Below, piece by piece: positions 62,164-64,000 of a stretch of 64,000 nt of DNA. Source of the stretch: Chloroflexota bacterium (lineage in GTDB: Bacteria; Chloroflexota; Limnocylindria; QHBO01); NCBI GenBank assembly GCA_040902225.1, contig JBBDXT010000007.1, positions 565,088 through 629,087 of the forward strand. Direction: 5' to 3'. The notes beneath the pieces were generated by a model that was not told the DNA's origin, searched no databases, and was given only the letters and a program-made list of their open reading frames with translations. The translations under genes and the position numbers were made by a program. How positions within the stretch are numbered: position 1 is the stretch's first letter; the number at the start of each line of letters is the position of its first letter.

Positions 62164-62320
62164 CTCCGGAAGATCGTCCAGAACGTGTGGATAACCCCCC
62201 TTGTGCGCCTTCGGCGACGGCTGGCATGCTAGGGGCGTCCCGGAGGGGCAGCTGGCCGACTGGAGATTACATCAACGGTCGCCGCGGTTCCTTCGGGACT
62301 CTTCATGTCCGCCGTCTGGC
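62164..62320. other. Intergenic region between convergent genes
   Basis: Apart from the second DnaA box I see no gene, RNA or clear terminator here. Confidence 0.4.
62186..62194 (-). promoter_or_regulatory. Perfect DnaA box 2 (TTATCCACA on the minus strand)
   Basis: Same 9-mer and orientation as box 1, exactly 31 bp away (about three helical turns). No dnaA, dnaN or AT-rich unwinding element is nearby, so this is probably a regulatory or titration site and not the origin. Confidence 0.65.
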
Positions 62321-63487
62321 TCAGAAGGCCCAGGCGCCCGTGGCGAACCGCCCCGCGAAGTAGATGAGTCCGGCGAGGCTGACCGTGGAGATCAACACCA
62401 GCACCGCGGTCCGCCGCGAGGCGACCGCCAGCGCGACGTAGAGCGGGAAGAGGGTCAGTGCGTAGCGCGGCACGGACATCACGAACGAGGTCGAAACGAA
62501 GAGGAGCATGTTGCCGGCCATCCAGATGAACCATGACGGGCGAAATCGGAAGGCCGCGAAGATCGTCCCCGCCAGGCCGATGGCGATGAATAGCAGCTCC
62601 ATCCAGCCCTGCATGAGGACGTTGTCGGGCTTCGCAGCGCCGAGCCAGCCGAATACGGCGTCGATCCCCTCCCATGGCCATGACAACGACTTGAACCAGT
62701 GGTCGTGCTGGACGCGCAGGAACTCCAACGGCGAGCCGTAGATCACGTAGTTCAGGCCAAGGTAGATCCCGAAGCCGACCCCGACGAGCCCGATCGCCAG
62801 CCACTCCACCCTCAGCCTCCGTTCCGCCGGGGGTCGCTGCAGCCACTGGGTGAAGGCCTCCGCCGCCAGTGCGGGGATCAGGACCAGCCCGTTGACCCTC
62901 GCGAGCGCGGCCAGCCCACCAAGCAAGCCCGCAAGCCACCAGCGTTCGGTCCGCGCGGCCAGGAACGAGCCGAGCACCAGCGCCATGAAGAGCGCCTCGG
63001 TGTAGCCGATATGCAGGAAATAGGCGGTCGGGAAGATCAGCAGGAACCACGCGGCGCGCATCGCCACCGCCGGCTCCTCGTCGTGACGGACCAGTCGATA
63101 CAGGAGCGGAGCCACGAACATCGAGGCCACCGTGGTCACCACGAAGGCGCTCACCAGCGGGTCGTCGACCACGACGTTCACGACGGTCGCCAGCCAGGGG
63201 AAGAGCGGGTAGAAGACGATGTACAGGGCCAGGTCCTCGGGGTAGATGGACCGGTAGCCGTGCGGTCCCACCAGACCGCTGGAATCGCCGTCGCGGTAGC
63301 CGAAGACGACCAGATCGAGGTAGTGCGGAGCGTCCCAGTGGCTCCACATGCGCAGGAGGTCTCCCGGCTGGTCGATCACACCGTTGCGGAACGAGACGTA
63401 GGCGATCGCCCCGACCAGCAGCACGCCAAGCTTGACCAGCCAGGTGAGGCCGATCAGCCGGCGATCCGTGTCGGTGAGCCACGCCAT
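62321..63487 (-). CDS. PIG-V-like membrane mannosyltransferase (GT-C type)
   Basis: The product is 388 residues from ATG 63487, with about nine to ten hydrophobic segments. The first extracytoplasmic loop has MWSHWDAPHYLDL, the acidic W-D motif of GPI mannosyltransferase II (PIG-V) and related GT-C enzymes, and later come FPTAYFLHIGYTEALFMAL and ARVNGLVLIPAL. Such enzymes take mannose from polyprenol-phosphate-mannose, and a synthase for that donor is encoded at 5975. A TACACT hexamer 6 nt upstream sets the start; the frame extending to 63574 is ignored. The acceptor is unknown. Confidence 0.82.
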   Translation of the reverse strand: MAWLTDTDRRLIGLTWLVKLGVLLVGAIAYVSFRNGVIDQPGDLLRMWSHWDAPHYLDLVVFGYRDGDSSGLVGPHGYRSIYPEDLALYIVFYPLFPWLATVVNVVVDDPLVSAFVVTTVASMFVAPLLYRLVRHDEEPAVAMRAAWFLLIFPTAYFLHIGYTEALFMALVLGSFLAARTERWWLAGLLGGLAALARVNGLVLIPALAAEAFTQWLQRPPAERRLRVEWLAIGLVGVGFGIYLGLNYVIYGSPLEFLRVQHDHWFKSLSWPWEGIDAVFGWLGAAKPDNVLMQGWMELLFIAIGLAGTIFAAFRFRPSWFIWMAGNMLLFVSTSFVMSVPRYALTLFPLYVALAVASRRTAVLVLISTVSLAGLIYFAGRFATGAWAF

Positions 63488-63493
63488 CGCGGC

Positions 63494-63499
63494 AGTGTA
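63494..63499 (-). promoter_or_regulatory. -10 hexamer TACACT for the PIG-V-like gene, leaderless arrangement
   Basis: On the minus strand TACACT ends 6 nt before ATG 63487. Confidence 0.45.
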
Positions 63500-63528
63500 C
63501 GGGCGAGCCGCCGAAGGCCGCGCCGCGC

Positions 63529-63534
63529 TACCCT
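63529..63534 (+). promoter_or_regulatory. TACCCT hexamer before the TfoX-N gene
   Basis: TACCCT ends 11 nt before ATG 63546; a weak match, but at the same distance range as the other leaderless promoters here. Confidence 0.3.
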
Positions 63535-63545
63535 CACGCTGAACT

Positions 63546-63875
63546 ATGGATCGACGACCGGTCTCCCAGGCCACACAGCGCCGCTACGAGGAGATCGCGG
63601 CCGGGCTCGAGCGCGTCGGAGTCAAGGCCAGCAGCATGTTCGGCATGCCAACCCTCAAGCGCAACGGCAAGGCGATCGGCGGCCTCTGGGGCGATGCCAT
63701 GACCTTCAAGCTCTCGCCCGACGGGCTCGCCGATGCGCTCCGCATCGAAGGCGCACACCAGTTCGATCCTTCGGGCCTCGGCAGGCCGATGAAGTCCTGG
63801 GTGGTCGTCCCGCTCGCGCAGTCCGCGGAATGGGAAAGGCTGGCACAGCTCGCCCTGGCCGCCAGCGACGCCTAG
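63546..63875 (+). CDS. TfoX N-terminal domain protein
   Basis: This 109-residue protein consists of a single TfoX_N domain: [45 protein letters not shown], with the MFGMPxLK and G-K-x-x-GG-L-W pattern. TfoX/Sxy regulates competence in gamma-proteobacteria, but stand-alone TfoX_N proteins are widespread and of unknown function. There is no second domain. It ends 48 nt before tRNA-Pro(CGG). Confidence 0.82.
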   Translation: MDRRPVSQATQRRYEEIAAGLERVGVKASSMFGMPTLKRNGKAIGGLWGDAMTFKLSPDGLADALRIEGAHQFDPSGLGRPMKSWVVVPLAQSAEWERLAQLALAASDA

Positions 63876-63888
63876 GAGGAGCGGCTGG

Positions 63889-63894
63889 TAGACT
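63889..63894 (+). promoter_or_regulatory. -10 hexamer TAGACT for tRNA-Pro(CGG)
   Basis: TAGACT lies 29 nt before the tRNA 5' end. Confidence 0.45.
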
Positions 63895-63923
63895 GCCCCT
63901 CCCATCGGTACCCGGTGGACGGT

Positions 63924-64000
<77 letters not shown>

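Noticed and set aside
62155..62194. Chromosomal replication origin
   Set aside because: Only two DnaA boxes, no AT-rich unwinding region and no dnaA/dnaN/gyrB neighbours.
62154..62363. 69-aa open frame after the FAD monooxygenase
   Set aside because: It overlaps both DnaA boxes and the convergent gene end, with no homology pattern.

Overview
The window is dense, high-GC bacterial chromosome (64 kb, about 56 protein genes and two tRNA-Pro genes; no rRNA, transposase, CRISPR array or phage gene seen). Several features point to a high-GC, peptidoglycan-bearing and probably monoderm lineage: GTG and TTG starts, many 1-8 nt gene overlaps, a LytR-CpsA-Psr ligase, a DUF3048 protein, a soluble polyprenol-phosphate-mannose synthase, a PIG-V-like mannosyltransferase and GH18 surface proteins. 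A Chloroflexota-type bacterium is my best guess, but this is inference and I could not test it.

Layout. (1) 1-4.5 kb: two secreted surface proteins that share an Ig-like domain and a C-terminal repeat, one with a GH18 domain and one with a possible caspase-clan domain. (2) 4.6-20.2 kb: mostly housekeeping. It holds rph-rdgB-polyprenol mannose synthase, a parvulin protein, mazG, tRNA-Pro(TGG), wecA, a diguanylate cyclase, DUF3048, an LCP ligase, a trans-sulfuration enzyme, resB, a PucR-like regulator and glnA. (3) 20.2-51.5 kb: a large cell-surface glycan region. It has a WbaP-type initiator, galE, an Alg14/Alg13-like pair, two O-antigen ligase/polymerase-like proteins, two Wzx flippases, pyruvyl transferase, nonulosonic-acid genes (a cytidylyltransferase-PseG fusion and NeuB), a wecB-wecC-tagA operon, gmd-fcl plus a DegT-like enzyme with His in place of the PLP lysine, and an operon for another CMP-activated sugar ending in a DUF115 protein. 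(4) 51.6-57.1 kb: metE-metF-like-methyltransferase-serA, a one-carbon/methionine/serine block. (5) 57.1-64 kb: a MerR/DUF2652 operon with a classical MerR promoter, an XRE/nuclease-like protein, an MBL-fold plus FAD monooxygenase pair, a PIG-V-like protein, a TfoX-N protein and tRNA-Pro(CGG), whose CCA ends on the last base.

How the parts fit. WecA or WbaP would load the lipid carrier. The nucleotide-sugar genes supply UDP-Gal-type, UDP-ManNAcA, GDP-6-deoxyhexose and CMP-sugar donors. The GT2, GT4, Alg13/14-like and TagA enzymes extend the chain, Wzx and Wzy-like proteins export and polymerise it, and the LCP protein could attach the product to the wall. Two of everything (initiator, flippase, polymerase) suggests two interleaved glycan systems. 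Broken gene fragments lie in two of the glycan-region gaps: a methyltransferase tail and a collapsed metE copy.

Regulatory signals seen by eye: a recurring TAGAAT/TAGACT-like -10 hexamer 6-11 nt before start codons, implying leaderless mRNAs; a perfect 17-bp palindrome between pucR and glnA; a perfect MerR promoter with a 19-bp spacer; a hairpin and a seven-codon leader frame (stop included) before metE; and two perfect DnaA boxes after the FAD monooxygenase.
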